Assembly: GCF_013426205.1 (NCBI RefSeq) | Contig: NC_089422.1 | Span: forward strand, 5,766,001-5,830,000 | Length of the DNA stretch: 64,000 nucleotides | Source: Metarhizium brunneum | Lineage: Eukaryota; Ascomycota; Sordariomycetes; Hypocreales; Clavicipitaceae | Reading direction: 5' to 3' | Shown here: in pieces, positions 10,891 through 21,675 of the stretch | How the letters are laid out: each line of letters starts with the position of its first letter | Numbering within the stretch: the stretch's first letter is position 1 | The notes under the pieces: model-generated | The model's database searches: none | What the model was told of the DNA's origin: nothing | The model's input: the letters and a program-made list of their open reading frames with translations, nothing else | Made by a program: the position numbers and the translations under genes

Positions 10891-11157
10891 TCAGCCCGAA
10901 ATCACAATGTAGGCCATGACGACGGGCCAGGCCGTCGACAGCAACATGGCGGCCAGCACCGACCCCCCGCCCACGCGTATCCTGTCCATGGGTCCCTTCC
11001 AGCGGTCGACGAGGGCGCAGGTGGTGAAGATCATGGCGCAGACGTACAAGACGAGCCCCCATATGATGACGACGAGAATGTCACCGAAGGCGTCGGGCGG
11101 GCTCAGGACCACCTTGGAGGTGTCGGGGACAAAGGTCGACGAGAGATTATTGCCCAT
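10891..11157 (-). CDS. Small two-helix membrane protein (88 residues)
   Basis: Single exon, start at ATG 11157. Two hydrophobic segments, at about residues 27-49 (ILVVIIWGLVLYVCAMIFTT) and 66-87 (SVLAAMLLSTAWPVVMAYIV), flank a short basic loop with the motif DRWKGPMDRIRVGGG. It ends only two residues after the second helix. I recognise this as the kind of small conserved ascomycete membrane protein that has no assigned role, but I cannot name a family. It is convergent with the CofD-family gene, 158 bases apart. Confidence 0.65.
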   Translation of the reverse strand: MGNNLSSTFVPDTSKVVLSPPDAFGDILVVIIWGLVLYVCAMIFTTCALVDRWKGPMDRIRVGGGSVLAAMLLSTAWPVVMAYIVISG

Positions 11158-12753
11158 GGTTGCTTCCTCGGGTACACGGTATGTATGTATGGCTGTAAAG
11201 GGCACGATTTCTCGGAACGACGGAACGACGGAACTGGGCGCTTGGCCGTGTCGGGGGCGATTAAAATTAAAAAAAAGGAAAGATTGTCCAGCAGATTCTC
11301 GCCAGCGAGTAAAACGGGTCCCGAGAGAATGAATGAATGAAATGAACGATGCCCTCCACCGAAATGAATAAGCCTTGCAAGGCGTGAGGAGAAAGAACAA
11401 TAACAAAAGGCGATATAATTACGCAAGATGGGAAGAAGGAGGGGAAAATGGCATGACCTGATGTTCAGTCTCGTCTTGGCAGCGGCATCCCAGCACAGAT
11501 ATCACATCCCGTCTTCCCATGTTGGCACCACTTGGGCCCCACGATTCACGATTGATGATTGATGGATGCGGCACCGGAAGCGCCACGGAGGACCGGGGGG
11601 GCGGCGGCCACTCACAGCCGGCGGCGCAGGGGGGGTGGCTGCGCATGGCGGCACCCCCGCGTCGCAGCCTTCCAGGGAGCTGGTTGTCCCGGCGGCCTGC
11701 GCGTCGCACGACGGCTCGTCTCAAACGGCGCCCGCCTTTGGGGGGTTTAAAATAAAACCAGACCACCGGGGACGCTGTGCCGGGAGCTGGGACGAACGGA
11801 CAGGACATGTTTAGGTGTCAGTTCTTCGGGCAATTTATGACGGCACCTGGGTGCAAGTGGCTTTGCAGACGGGTGGTCGAGTTGGGGCATGGACGGAAAA
11901 TGCACGCGTCGGCCATCTCATGTCGACTCGCGGACCAGCTCGACGGATTGGCAGTCTGCTCCCCCAGCCGGCACATGTTGCCCGTCCCTCGACAACCAGA
12001 CGGCACGTGTCAACTGGTACATGCATGTACGTACATGTACGCTGTTCCTCCCGTCTCGCATCGTCGAGCCACTGCCTCATTGGCAAGGCCCAGACGAACG
12101 GCTGCCTCGACACTGGTTTGATGCGCGCGACTCCGTTGTTTCACGATGCCCTCGCGCCTTGTTTTTCCCGCCTAGGCCCCGACACGCATGCAGGACGGCT
12201 TGGGCAAACTGCGGTACTGGCCTGGCCGTGGACGCTGTCGTGCTTCGTCGCGGGCACCAAGCCATGGGATCGGGGACATGTGGCACGGCGCTGCGAACAC
12301 GCCGTGTCCATGACTGATGAGCCAGAGGCGAGAGATGGGCGAGGGATTCGGGGCCAACGAAACTCAAGCACCTTGTTCGAGCCGCAGCGCAGCTCGCGAT
12401 TCGCTCGCCAACCGCCCGGAGGGCAAATCTGCCCAGACGAGGCATCGCAGCGTGGCTACGACCCGGGTCCTGCCCAGCGGCGGATGGTTGTCCTTGGCCA
12501 TCAAGGGACGTCGTCCGACGAGCAGTGCTGTTCCCCACGCATGGGAATAATTTAATCATCATCATCTCCTGTATTGTTGTGAAATCACGACCCCACCGTA
12601 CGATACAAGGGACTATTTCAAGCACCGAGTCTCGGCTTATCAAACACAACAGCCAACGCTACGCCATTTACCTGACTGGATTGATTCATCCTGCCACCAC
12701 ATCTGGACCTCCCAGCCCAAGCTCTACCGCCGTCAATCCTTCCTGGCCCTCGG
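11158..12753. other. GC-rich spacer
   Basis: Several long overlapping frames occur on both strands, the longest 246 codons (11815-12555, plus). They lack recognisable domains, are rich in Arg/Pro/Ser and overlap each other, as expected of GC-rich non-coding DNA. No gene is claimed. Confidence 0.4.
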
Positions 12754-14271
12754 TCAAAGCTCCCCCCGCGTGTCCAGCTGCAGGATCCAGTTCAGCTCGT
12801 CGCGCCGCAAGCACTTGTCCAGGGAAAAGCTGGCCGCCAGCTCCTCCAGCTCGTCCTCCGTCTTGCCGGCAAAGGCCTCGGCCAGCTCCCACCCGAGGTA
12901 CTCGCTCATGAGGCACTCCCTCACCACGCGCTCCACCTGCCTGTCAAAGGTCCACGTCTTGGGGTACTTTTTCCGCCGCAGGTGCTCGGGCACCATGTCC
13001 CTGAGCTTGTCAATGAGCGGCCGGTACACCTGCGCGTCGACGAGGGACTTGTCGGCGCAGGCCCAAAAGTCCAGGCCCAGGCGCTGCTTCTTGTCGATGA
13101 AGGGCCGCACGAGGCGCATGTGCGCGCTCTCCGGGTCGAGGTACACCATGCCCTGGTAGCCGACGTCCTTGTACAGCCAGATGCTCCACGAGACGCCGCC
13201 GCACTCGCGGTACACGGCGAGCTGCTCGCGCAGCAGGGCGAAGCGCTTGGCGTTGGCGGCGGCGGCGGCGTCGGGGTTCGTCCGCGGGTCCTGGTACACG
13301 GGGCCGAACTCGCCGTTCCACACGGGCACGCCGGCCTCGCGCATGAAGCGCGCCTTGCGGGCGAAGCTGGCGCGCAGCCGGGCCCTCTGCGCGTCCGTGG
13401 CCTCGTACTGCTCCGGCAGGGGGAACCCGAGCGTGCTGTAGTCGTGGACGCTGTACACGGCGTTGGGCAGCGTGCGCGCCGGGTCAAAGGCCGAGAAGTC
13501 CATGGCGTACGTGTTGCCGTCGAGGAAGAGCATGTGGTCCGGGTCGACGGCACGGATGGCCGCCTCGACGCGCTCGTACCACGCGATCAGCCGCGTGTGC
13601 CGGGGGTCCGCCGGCTCGTTGAGCGGGTTGTAGCCCGCGACGACGGGGTTCCCGGCGTAGTGCGCCGCGATCGCCGTCCACAGCTGCACCGCGCGGTCCT
13701 GGAAGTCGCGGAACTCCCAGAACAGCGCGCGGCTGAGGCCCGAGTCGCTGTGCCAGTCCTGGTTCTGGCCGCCGGGGACCGCGTGCAGGTCCAGCACCAC
13801 GTAGATGTTGTGCCGGCCGCAGATGTCGACGATCCGGTCGAGCAGCCGGAACCCGGAGGCCTTGATGACGCCCGGGTTGTCGTCGTCCATGAAGTGGCGG
13901 TAGTTGAAGGGCACGCGGAGGCAGTTGAGCCCCAGCGAGGCCAGCAGCGCGGCGTCGGCCTCGCCGAAGAAGTGGTGCAGCAGGCGCGAGAAGTAGAAGT
14001 CGGCCTTTTCCTGCCCGAGCACCTCGGCCAGCGCGGCGCGGTGCTCGTGCTCGTGCCCCGAGTAGCCCGTGATGAAGTTCTCCATGTTGAGCATGCCGCC
14101 TAGCCCCGCGCCCTTGAGGACGACCTCGTCCCCGGAGGGGTCGACGATGCGCGTGCCGCTGACGCGGAGCATCGCGCATGGCGGGTTGGTGTGCTTGCTT
14201 GTTCCTGGGCCGCCGGATGACGACCTGCCTGGTGAAGGGGGCGGCGCATTTTGCACGGCCGAGGGTGTCAT
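12754..14271 (-). CDS. Intracellular GH5 glycoside hydrolase
   Basis: A single exon of 505 residues, start at ATG 14271; Met34 (MLRVSGTRIV) is the alternative start and fits the domain edge. This is a TIM-barrel family 5 glycosidase: the N-terminal LKGAGLGGMLNMENF strand, LGLNCLRVPFNYR, VVLDLHAVPGGQ, the acid/base Glu219 in GYNPLNEPAD, HDYS near residue 277, and the nucleophile Glu321 in VWNGEFGPVY. There is no signal peptide, so unlike most fungal GH5 cellulases and mannanases it should act inside the cell. Cytosolic fungal GH5 enzymes that cleave glucosides are known (for example steryl-glucosidases), but I cannot assign the subfamily. Neighbours are a Zn2Cys6 regulator and a sugar porter. 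Confidence 0.9.
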   Translation of the reverse strand: MTPSAVQNAPPPSPGRSSSGGPGTSKHTNPPCAMLRVSGTRIVDPSGDEVVLKGAGLGGMLNMENFITGYSGHEHEHRAALAEVLGQEKADFYFSRLLHHFFGEADAALLASLGLNCLRVPFNYRHFMDDDNPGVIKASGFRLLDRIVDICGRHNIYVVLDLHAVPGGQNQDWHSDSGLSRALFWEFRDFQDRAVQLWTAIAAHYAGNPVVAGYNPLNEPADPRHTRLIAWYERVEAAIRAVDPDHMLFLDGNTYAMDFSAFDPARTLPNAVYSVHDYSTLGFPLPEQYEATDAQRARLRASFARKARFMREAGVPVWNGEFGPVYQDPRTNPDAAAAANAKRFALLREQLAVYRECGGVSWSIWLYKDVGYQGMVYLDPESAHMRLVRPFIDKKQRLGLDFWACADKSLVDAQVYRPLIDKLRDMVPEHLRRKKYPKTWTFDRQVERVVRECLMSEYLGWELAEAFAGKTEDELEELAASFSLDKCLRRDELNWILQLDTRGEL

Positions 14272-15661
14272 TGTGGTTTTTGCTGGTGCTGGTCGAGGAT
14301 CATGCGGCGTGGGCTAATATAGGCCGTTTTTATTATTATTTGACGGCATTCATGCCCATCAATACCCTTTTATAGAAGTCGACAACGCCTGATTCATCTG
14401 GCTTGTTCAATGCTACGCCGCTCCTGGTCGTGGGTACATGCGTGAATCCGACACTCCGCGCAAGTGGGTACTACTCGGGATGAACGACAACGTTTCGCTC
14501 GACAGGGCATGTAGGTCTGTGGCGCCTGGTTTTCAGGTTTAATATGTTGCTAATGTAGGAGGGGCCATCTCGGTAAAATAGAAGCGTGGGCGTAAATGCC
14601 AATGTGTACGTTGATCAACGCGATCACGGGAACGAAGCCACGACAGCCACCCAGGGGCCAGGTGATGCTGTGAACCATCTGGTGCGAGAATTGTGGGGGA
14701 AGCAAATCAAGGCTTGTGGTGTCGATCTAATTAGATAACCAACAGCTACGCGCCTGGAGTTCTAGCTGTCTGCTCATTTGTTACCCGGCGAATACGGGCC
14801 ATGGATCGTACAGCCAACAGCCCGCGAGAAAACATATCCCGGCATACTTTTGTTACAGTCTAGTTATAAGACTCGCTATGCTGTAATAACTCCGCCCTCG
14901 GGCTTGTTATTACACTCGGTGATTTCATACCGCGTGACAGCATTCATAATAACAAGCGCTGTAATGAAAGGAGGGTTGCTGTCTGGAGCTACACGCTAAT
15001 ACTATATCCCCATGCTATCCACTGTACGTATAATTTCGAGACGAATTGGCTTGTAAGAAGCGATTGAGCTACTTTGCTACAATCGCGAATTCCCCAAGAG
15101 GCAATCACCAATGTGAACTTGCTGCAGAAATGCCCCAAGTCTCTAGATCAGAAAACCCTGCCGCCTGTCGTTCATCTGCTCGTATATCGTAGTCCCGGTA
15201 CATTGACATGCCAGTCCAACACGGCTAGAGCTGCAGTCTGCAACTATCGACAGACATGCGTCCGTCAGTAGACAAAAGCGGCGCGTGAGTTGCACGAGCA
15301 ACCGCAGTATTAACTGCCCATTCGCCCTTGTTGTCACCATCACCGCGTTGATTTACCCTTGTGTCTGTCCAAAAACCCGTATATATCTCTATATATGTGC
15401 CATTTCCAGCACCACTTGACGCGCATGTAAAAATACAAGTACATAATATTTACTACAAATACTCTACTGGTCAGAAAAGACCACGTACAAATCTACTGCT
15501 ATCAAAAGACCCGAAAACCCCTATATGTACCATACGTAGTTCAGTGTTAATTCGCAGACATCCATTGCTTCGCATCATATCCCACATTCTGCCGACCGCT
15601 TGTAATTTGCAAAGACACAACCAGAGTAACAGGGCACGCGACACCCAACCATCGAAGCCCT
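14272..15661. other. Spacer between GH5 and the regulator
   Basis: 1.4 kb without a supportable gene. It contains the GH5 promoter at its left end and the regulator's 3' end at its right. The right half is more AT-rich. Small frames are below 80 codons except one at 15361-15783 (plus) without domain content. Confidence 0.45.
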
Positions 15662-17623
15662 TTACAAAGCTCTCTCCCTCGCGGCCTGCAGCACGCGCCG
15701 CACGCCCGCCGACTGCCGCGACTCACTCTCCCAAAAGGCCAGCATGTCAATCGTCTCGTCGAGGCTCGCCCGCCAGCCATTAGGCAGCGGCAAGATATCC
15801 GCGCCCTTGGCGCTGTTGCGCGCCGTGCTCGAAATGTTGCGCAGCATGGCGGCGACCAGGACCAGCGCGCTCCGCGAGCACGACTCGATCATGAGCAGCG
15901 TCCCGTGGTGGCGGTGCCGGTAGCCGGACCTGTTGACGGCGAGCCTCAGCGCGTGGTAGTCGAGCGCCCTCTGCGCCAGCCTCTTGATGTTGCCGCCGCC
16001 GGCCCAGGGCAGGATCCCCCGCGCCTCCGCCGCGCCGGCCGGGACCGGGACCGGGGCCGGGGCCGGGTCCCGCGTGAGGTGCGCCGACAGGAAGGGCCAG
16101 TAAATCATCTCGAAGAGGTTGATGACGTGCCCGCGCAGCACGAACCTGCACACGTCGTCCTGCTCGGCGGGGCTGTCGAACGAGAGGCACGGCGGGAGCG
16201 AGGCGATCCATTCCTCGGCCTGCTCCTCGAACTGCGGCACGGCGGCGGCCAGGACCTCGAGGGTGTCCTGCGTCGACGGCGTCTGCTCGCACAGCCGGCG
16301 CATCTCGGCGTGCAGGTTCGACGCGAGCCGGCGCAGCGAAATCTCAGCCAGGTAGAAGTACCACGAGACGGTCTGCCGGCTTAGGCAGATGTTGCTGCCG
16401 GCGGACTCGAGCTCCTGGGCCGCCGGCTGCAGGTTGGGCGGCGTCGGCAAAAACGGCGGGTAAAAGGCCATTTCCTCCTCGGAGAGGGCAAAGTCGGCGG
16501 GCCGGATGTACCCCCTCATCTCGCGCTCCGACTTCCACGAGGACCAGTAGGTGGCCTGCTGGAGCGTCTCGAGGGAGTGGCCGGCGCCGCCGGGCCTCGT
16601 GTCGCATACTGCGGGGGGCGGCGACTGGGGAGGCGCCGGCGAGCTGAGGAAGAGGCACAGCTGCTGGCACGAGGCGAGGGCCTGGACGAAGAAGCGCCAG
16701 GCCTTGGCGGGCTGGAAGACGCACATCATGTAGACGCCCGACAGGAACAGGCACTGCGTGGCGACGACGTCCTCGGAGCAGAAGACGCTGCCGATGCGGC
16801 GCTGGGCGGCGAGGAACAGCGTCTCGGCGCTTGCGTAGGCGCTCGTGCCGGGCATCGTGTCTGGCGTGGGCCCAAACGGCCGCCCGATGAAGCCGAGGGC
16901 GCAGATCAGGAGCGTCAGGCACGACTCTGCCGACCAGTCGATGCCGTTTAGGACGAGGGACTGGACCATGTGCCGGGCTGCCTGCTCGTCGAGGATGGGG
17001 TTTTTTACGTGTACGTGGTTGAAGAAGTTGTCGAGCAGGCGGTTGACCCGGCACAGGTCAAGCTCGGTCGTGACATCGTTCACTGGAGTCGAGGAAGATG
17101 GCGATGATGACAGGGACGAGAGTTGGCGGTGGCTCGGCGCGGCGGGCTCGGGCTCGGCCAGGCCAACCCCTTCCAGGGCCTGGCGAAGGTCCCCAAAGAC
17201 CTGCCACCTCACGATGTGCTCCGGACGGGGGGGTATGAGTGTGGCCGTCGTCGATTTCGCCGCCACTGGCGGGAGTCTTGTCTGGCCAGCGGCTCCCCCG
17301 GCGGTCATGGTCTTCATGGTCCTCTCCAGGTCGTCCAGCCGCTCCAGGATCTTCAGGCTGGCCGGGTCAAATGTGGAAAGATCCACCGGCGACTGGATAC
17401 ATTTTGCGCCAACCTTTAGGCAAAAGGAACACGAAGGCTTCCGGTTGTCGCACTTGGTTCGCCGAGCCCGGCACACTTGGCAGGCCTTCACGGCTCGGCG
17501 TCGACTGTAGAAGGCGCTTCCCCGTGGGACCGGCCGGGAGCCGCTGGTGCCGTCGGCAGGTGCCTCGTCGGAATCGCCTTGGCCTGCAGCCGCGATCCTT
17601 TCTGGCGTCGGCGTGTCTGCCAT
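15662..17623 (-). CDS. Zn2Cys6 transcription factor
   Basis: A single exon of 653 residues. ATG 17623 is chosen because the frame upstream opens only with GTG. The binuclear zinc cluster is at residues 48-75 with exact spacing C-x2-C-x6-C-x6-C-x2-C-x6-C (KACQVCRARRTKC..., SCSFCLKVGAKC). A Leu-rich dimerisation helix follows (about 92-105, ILERLDDLERTMKTM). The rest carries a fungal-specific transcription factor middle region, with helices around LDNFFNHVHVKNPILDE, LLICALGFIGRPFG and YWSSWKSEREMRGYIRP. It is divergent from the sugar porter at 18303, about 680 bases apart, so co-regulation with that gene is likely. The target genes cannot be read from the sequence. Confidence 0.93.
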   Translation of the reverse strand: MADTPTPERIAAAGQGDSDEAPADGTSGSRPVPRGSAFYSRRRAVKACQVCRARRTKCDNRKPSCSFCLKVGAKCIQSPVDLSTFDPASLKILERLDDLERTMKTMTAGGAAGQTRLPPVAAKSTTATLIPPRPEHIVRWQVFGDLRQALEGVGLAEPEPAAPSHRQLSSLSSSPSSSTPVNDVTTELDLCRVNRLLDNFFNHVHVKNPILDEQAARHMVQSLVLNGIDWSAESCLTLLICALGFIGRPFGPTPDTMPGTSAYASAETLFLAAQRRIGSVFCSEDVVATQCLFLSGVYMMCVFQPAKAWRFFVQALASCQQLCLFLSSPAPPQSPPPAVCDTRPGGAGHSLETLQQATYWSSWKSEREMRGYIRPADFALSEEEMAFYPPFLPTPPNLQPAAQELESAGSNICLSRQTVSWYFYLAEISLRRLASNLHAEMRRLCEQTPSTQDTLEVLAAAVPQFEEQAEEWIASLPPCLSFDSPAEQDDVCRFVLRGHVINLFEMIYWPFLSAHLTRDPAPAPVPVPAGAAEARGILPWAGGGNIKRLAQRALDYHALRLAVNRSGYRHRHHGTLLMIESCSRSALVLVAAMLRNISSTARNSAKGADILPLPNGWRASLDETIDMLAFWESESRQSAGVRRVLQAARERAL

Positions 17624-18302
17624 GCCGGCGGTCGAGGGCTCACAGGTCGGGAGTTGATGATGGAGGATGAAAACGGCAAGGTGGGTCACGGGACTGCACG
17701 CATACGAGTTTATGATGTGTCGAATTTAAGCGGAGTATCGCACTCTTTATTGCCCAGACACTGACAAGGCCAGGAGTTAGAACTCTCCGTCCTGCGCACC
17801 CCAGATCTGCCATGGCATGATGTGCCTCGCCACGCGTTATTCAGGCTGAGGTGAGCGAGTTTCACGGTACATGGAACAGGGGGTCGGGCATTATCGAAGT
17901 GGCTTGCGTTCCCCACGATTCCAAGAATAGCCGGCCCCATCGACGGCGGAATGTCGCAGATAACACTCAGGAACAGGCCGCCAGGAGCAGGACGCCAGGG
18001 GTGCTCGGCCCACGGAGCATTCTAGTCCGAATTTGGATTTAACCGGACGTTCTCTATCGTTGAAGTGACGCCTTGAACGTTCCACCTTCACCTTGGGGAT
18101 ATGGCCGACGACTTCCTTTGCGATGCACGCCGCATCACCGTCGTCGCCGTCAGAAATGGATATAAACTCGCTCCTTCGCCGAATAATGGATTACCCCATG
18201 GGGTTGGCCGTCAAGCCCACATTTCCGCCGCGGAGTGTAGATTAAGTTATCAGACGGCTCTATCAGATCCCTTTGCCCGTCATTCAGCCATCGTCGTCTG
18301 CA
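17624..18302. promoter_or_regulatory. Bidirectional promoter of regulator and sugar porter
   Basis: 679 bases between divergent start codons. CGG triplets, the half-sites bound by Zn2Cys6 proteins, occur as CGG-N9-CGG at 17932-17946 with a further CGG at 17947-17949. A CCG-N14-CGG arrangement lies near 18030-18049. These are candidates for auto- and co-regulation; binding is not shown. Confidence 0.3.
18161..18166 (+). promoter_or_regulatory. TATA box of the sugar porter gene
   Basis: TATAAA lies about 140 bases before ATG 18303, a suitable distance for a regulated fungal promoter. Confidence 0.45.
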
Positions 18303-19989
18303 ATGGACGCAAAGACAAGCGACGTCCAAGAGGTTGAGATGCCCATGTCGGCCGACGACGATGCCGCCCGCCGCCACGACAAGCGCAGCCAGCGGCTGGA
18401 GCAGGAGCTCACCGTGGCAACTATATGCACGAGGCATAAACTCGTCGTCTGGTGGTGTTTCTACTGGGCCATGGCCGCCGTGGGCTGGTACGTGCTTCTG
18501 CTCCAACAGCCATCCAATGCTTTCAATGACACCAGTTGACCCCTGACTGTTTGCTAATGTGAATCAATAGGGGGTTTGACGCCCAAATCAACGGTGCCAT
18601 GATCTCTGTGCCGTCCTTCCGGCGCGACTTTGGGTACGCTGGCATTTCCCCCCCGTGGTCTCTACTCTCGGGAACATATAACTCAATCCGTCTAGATATA
18701 CCGTCGGCGGAGAGGCCATTCTCCCAGCGGACTGGCAATCGGCATTCAACATCATCAGCACCGTCGGCCAGTTCTTCGGCGGCTTCATATGCAGCTGGCT
18801 AGCCGACCGCATCGGCCGCAAGAGCGCGCTGCTCATCGGCGTCGCCGTCTGCAGCGCCGGCTGCGTCGGCGAAATCGTCTCCTCCACCCGCCCGGCCTTT
18901 CTCGGATCCAAGCTCGTGCTCGGCGTCGGCCTGGGCTTCTATCTCACCCTGGCGCCCATGATGTGCAGCGAGCTTGCGCCCGTCGCGCTGCGCGGCATCG
19001 CCACGGCCGGCGTCAACCTCGGCATCGCCGTCGGCCAGCTCATTTCCAACTCGGTGGTCAAGGCGTTTGGGGAGCGGGACGACCGGTGGGCGTACCGCGG
19101 GCCCTTTGCCACGCAGATCTTCTTCGTCGTCTTCCTGCTCGCGCTTCTGCCGCTGTCTCCCGAGAGTCCGTGGCATCTGGTGCGCCGGGACAAGAGGGAC
19201 GAGGCCATGCGTGTCGTTGCCAGGCTGTACGGGGGAAACGACGCCGTCGGCAGGCTGGAGGAAATCGACCAGACGATCCGGCATGAGAAGCTCCAGGGCG
19301 GCTCCGAGTTGGGCTTGGTCGACTGCTTCAGGGGGACAAACAGAGTCCGCACGGGCATCTCCACGGGCGTCTTCTTGTGCCAGCACCTGGTGGGCATCAT
19401 CTTCGTGCTCGGCTACTCGACCTACTTCTTTCAGCTGGCCGGCCTCGACGTCTCCCGCTCGTTCGATCTGGGGGTCGGCGTCACGGCCTGCGGTGTCCTG
19501 GGCAATATTGTCAGCTGGTTCGTCGTGGAGCGATATGGCCGCCGGAAACTTTTTCTGTTTGGCATGGTGGCCCTCTCCGCGCTCCTGCTGCTCATTGGCA
19601 TCATGGACGTCATTCCGAGCCAGGCTGCCAAGTGGGTGCAGGCCGCCAGCACTGTGATTTACGCCTTTATTTATTTCCTCACCATTGGCGCGGTGGCCTT
19701 TACTATTCTCGGCGAGGCGTCCAGTACGGTGCTGCGCGCAAAGACGATTTCTCTTGCGACCGCCACGCAGGCTATATGCGGATTGGCCATGAACTTTGCC
19801 GTCCCGTACATGGTGAACCCGGACAAGGGTAATTTAAAGGGAAAGGTTGGGTTTATATTCGGCGCATTGGCCATTATTGGTGCCATTGGAAGCTGGGTGT
19901 ATGTGCCGGAACTCAAAGGGAAGACGTTTGGTGAGATTGATCAGCTCTTTGCTGAGAGGGTGCCGCCCCGGAAGATGGGCAAGGCTTGA
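18303..19989 (+). CDS. MFS sugar porter, alpha-glucoside type
   Basis: Model: join(18303..18487,18571..18633,18696..19989), 513 residues. A charged cytosolic N-terminus of about 45 residues is followed by 12 membrane helices. Sugar-porter signatures are visible: WGFDAQINGAM in helix 1, DRIGRK in loop 2-3, the PESPW motif with LVRRDKRDEA after helix 6, and the second-half ERYGRR loop. The DAQINGAM/PADWQSAFN style matches maltose and other alpha-glucoside:H+ symporters more than hexose carriers, so uptake of an oligosaccharide or glucoside is the best guess. Introns of 83 and 62 nt keep the frame, the second splitting the Gly codon before YTVGGE. It shares a promoter region with the Zn2Cys6 regulator. 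Confidence 0.92.
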
Positions 19990-20360
19990 AGTACATGATG
20001 CAAGTTTGCCGACAATCGAGCCTATGCCCATCATGAGCTGTTGCATGACCACATGACAGGTCAATACAATCATTTGATTTCTATACCACCAATATCATCA
20101 CGGACTTTGTTTGCTCAGATACCAACCAGGAAATGGCACGGTAACATTTCATTGTCAACTTTAGTAAGACGACTGGCATCTCATCTCATTTGCATACGTT
20201 GTAGAATACAAAATACACTATTAAAAACAGACGTACGATGAACTGCTTTTGACTTCATTGCCTCATCACAGTGTTATGCAAATTCCTGAGCTCCATCATT
20301 TCTAGACTCAAAGCCCTAGAACCTGTCATGCCACCAACAGCACCAGCCAGCTTCAGACAC
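19990..20360. other. Convergent spacer
   Basis: 371 bases between the 3' ends of the sugar porter and the terpene synthase genes. Nothing coding is visible; it should hold both 3' untranslated regions. Confidence 0.5.
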
Positions 20361-21518
20361 TCACGACACTTGATACCTTGCCGTAGCCAGCCTCCATACC
20401 TCCCCCGCCGTCATCATGTACTCAAGACACTTGACATACGTTTCCAAATCGGGCGAATCGCCTCCTCTCAAGACGTCCCTGGCCAGCTCCCTATGCCTCC
20501 TCTCCCACTCCCGACACATTTGCCACAGCAGCCGTTTCGTGGCCTCCGGGGACAAACAAAGCTCAGCAGCCAAAACCGACACACTGTTAATCAGCGTGCC
20601 GCCCTCTTCGTGTCCAGCCTTGGACTCCATCACCTCCCTCTCATACCCGACCAGGTCGTTCATGCCAAGGAAGTGTCTTGCAAAGTTTGCATTCACGTCC
20701 CGGACCTCCTCGCGCTCGCCTAGCTTCGGCTCGAGACCCATGCTAAACGGGACGAGGGCAAATAGTATTCTGCGACACTCGTCAGCCAACAGCGGCCGGG
20801 TAGAATACATACACGGGAAGACTCACAACGTGCCCACATCGACGGACCGGTACTCGACAAACTGCGAGAACCCCATGTCTTTGCCGCGGCGGGTGCTGGT
20901 TTGGACCATCATGGACTTTTCAACGGCGTCCGCTACGTGGCTTGCTCGCTCGGCGTCCAGCTCTCTCATGTCGCGGAAGAGGTTGTACGAGATCCACTCC
21001 ATGGGGACGGCCCTGTTGGGAAGACGCTGCCCACGACAGAGATGGGCTATGTGTTCTGCCAAGGCTCGCCCCTGGCTGAATGACAAGTCGCCGAATGCAT
21101 CTACTTGTATTATTAGTTATGAGTGGCGGCAGGGGATTCGTGTGAGGGCCATGGTACCGTCGATTAGGAACTGAATGGTGAGCAGTACGCAAATCAGGTA
21201 GATGCGGTCGTTGTTGGCCATTGGGAACGCCAGGCAGGCGACCCGAGCATACTGCCCGGCCACAAATGCCCGGCGGCGCGCCTCATCTGGAAAGGGCCAG
21301 TTTGTTAGGAAGAAGTCGTTGACTCGCTCCGTCATTTCCTCTACAAGAGAATGACAAGCTGTTGAGAGTATTGAGGGCGGGCATTGGAAGTCGTTTCCGT
21401 CTGTCCGTTTTTCAAACAACTTTGGCTCTGGTTGATGGGAGAGTGGTCCAAACATTATGGAAATGGCTTCCAGACTGGGAATCGTGAGCTGGGTGTGATG
21501 TAATATAGCCACGATCAT
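20361..21518 (-). CDS. Class I terpene synthase (sesquiterpene cyclase type)
   Basis: Model: complement(join(20361..20769,20827..21100,21158..21518)), 347 residues, the normal length of fungal single-domain terpene cyclases. Splicing rebuilds the first metal-binding motif across intron 1: D120-D121-A-F-G-D125 (LIDDAFGDL). The NSE/DTE region is N249-DLV-G253-YER-E257, with Gly where Ser or Thr is usual. The C-terminal Arg343-Tyr344 pair (ATARYQ), which senses diphosphate, is present. The protein lacks an aspartate-rich prenyltransferase partner domain and a signal peptide, so it should be a cytosolic cyclase of farnesyl (or geranyl) diphosphate. The product cannot be predicted. Start ATG 21518, or ATG 21455 (MFGPLSHQPEP). 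Introns are both 57 nt. No P450, transferase or efflux gene lies beside it. Confidence 0.92.
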
Positions 21519-21559
21519 GGGTACTATATTCGGTTCTCAGTTTGCAGACCCACGTCACG

Positions 21560-21588
21560 AATATATATATACATATATATGTGTGTAT
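21560..21588. repeat. AT/GT microsatellite
   Basis: Alternating AT run that passes into a short GT run, about 40-70 bases upstream of the terpene synthase ATG, so inside its promoter or leader. Confidence 0.7.
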
Positions 21589-21666
21589 TCCCGTCGTTCG
21601 CGTCTCCTTGGGCTGGTGGGTACATGCCGCCTGTCAGATACTCTTTTTTTTTTCCCAAGTCCGGAG

Positions 21667-21675
21667 TACTCCGTA
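21667..21675. repeat. Dispersed motif TACTCCGTA (one of six copies)
   Basis: The nine-base word TACTCCGTA or its complement TACGGAGTA occurs at 21667-21675, 24327-24335, 45072-45080, 54175-54183, 57247-57255 and 61856-61864. All six copies are in non-coding DNA. Partial copies also occur. See the finding on this motif. Confidence 0.6.

Noticed and set aside
11815..12555. 246-codon plus-strand frame and overlapping frames on the other strand
   Set aside because: No domain, signal peptide or helix; composition as expected for GC-rich spacer DNA.
12982..14103. 373-codon plus-strand frame
   Set aside because: It is the antisense shadow of the GH5 gene; the valine/arginine/histidine-rich composition reflects GC-rich codon usage.
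17624..17689. N-terminal extension of the Zn2Cys6 regulator
   Set aside because: The extension opens with GTG; ATG 17623 is a proper start.
15662..21518. Regulator, transporter and terpene synthase as a biosynthetic gene cluster
   Set aside because: The transporter is a sugar porter, not a drug-type efflux pump, and there is no P450, transferase or reductase beside the synthase.
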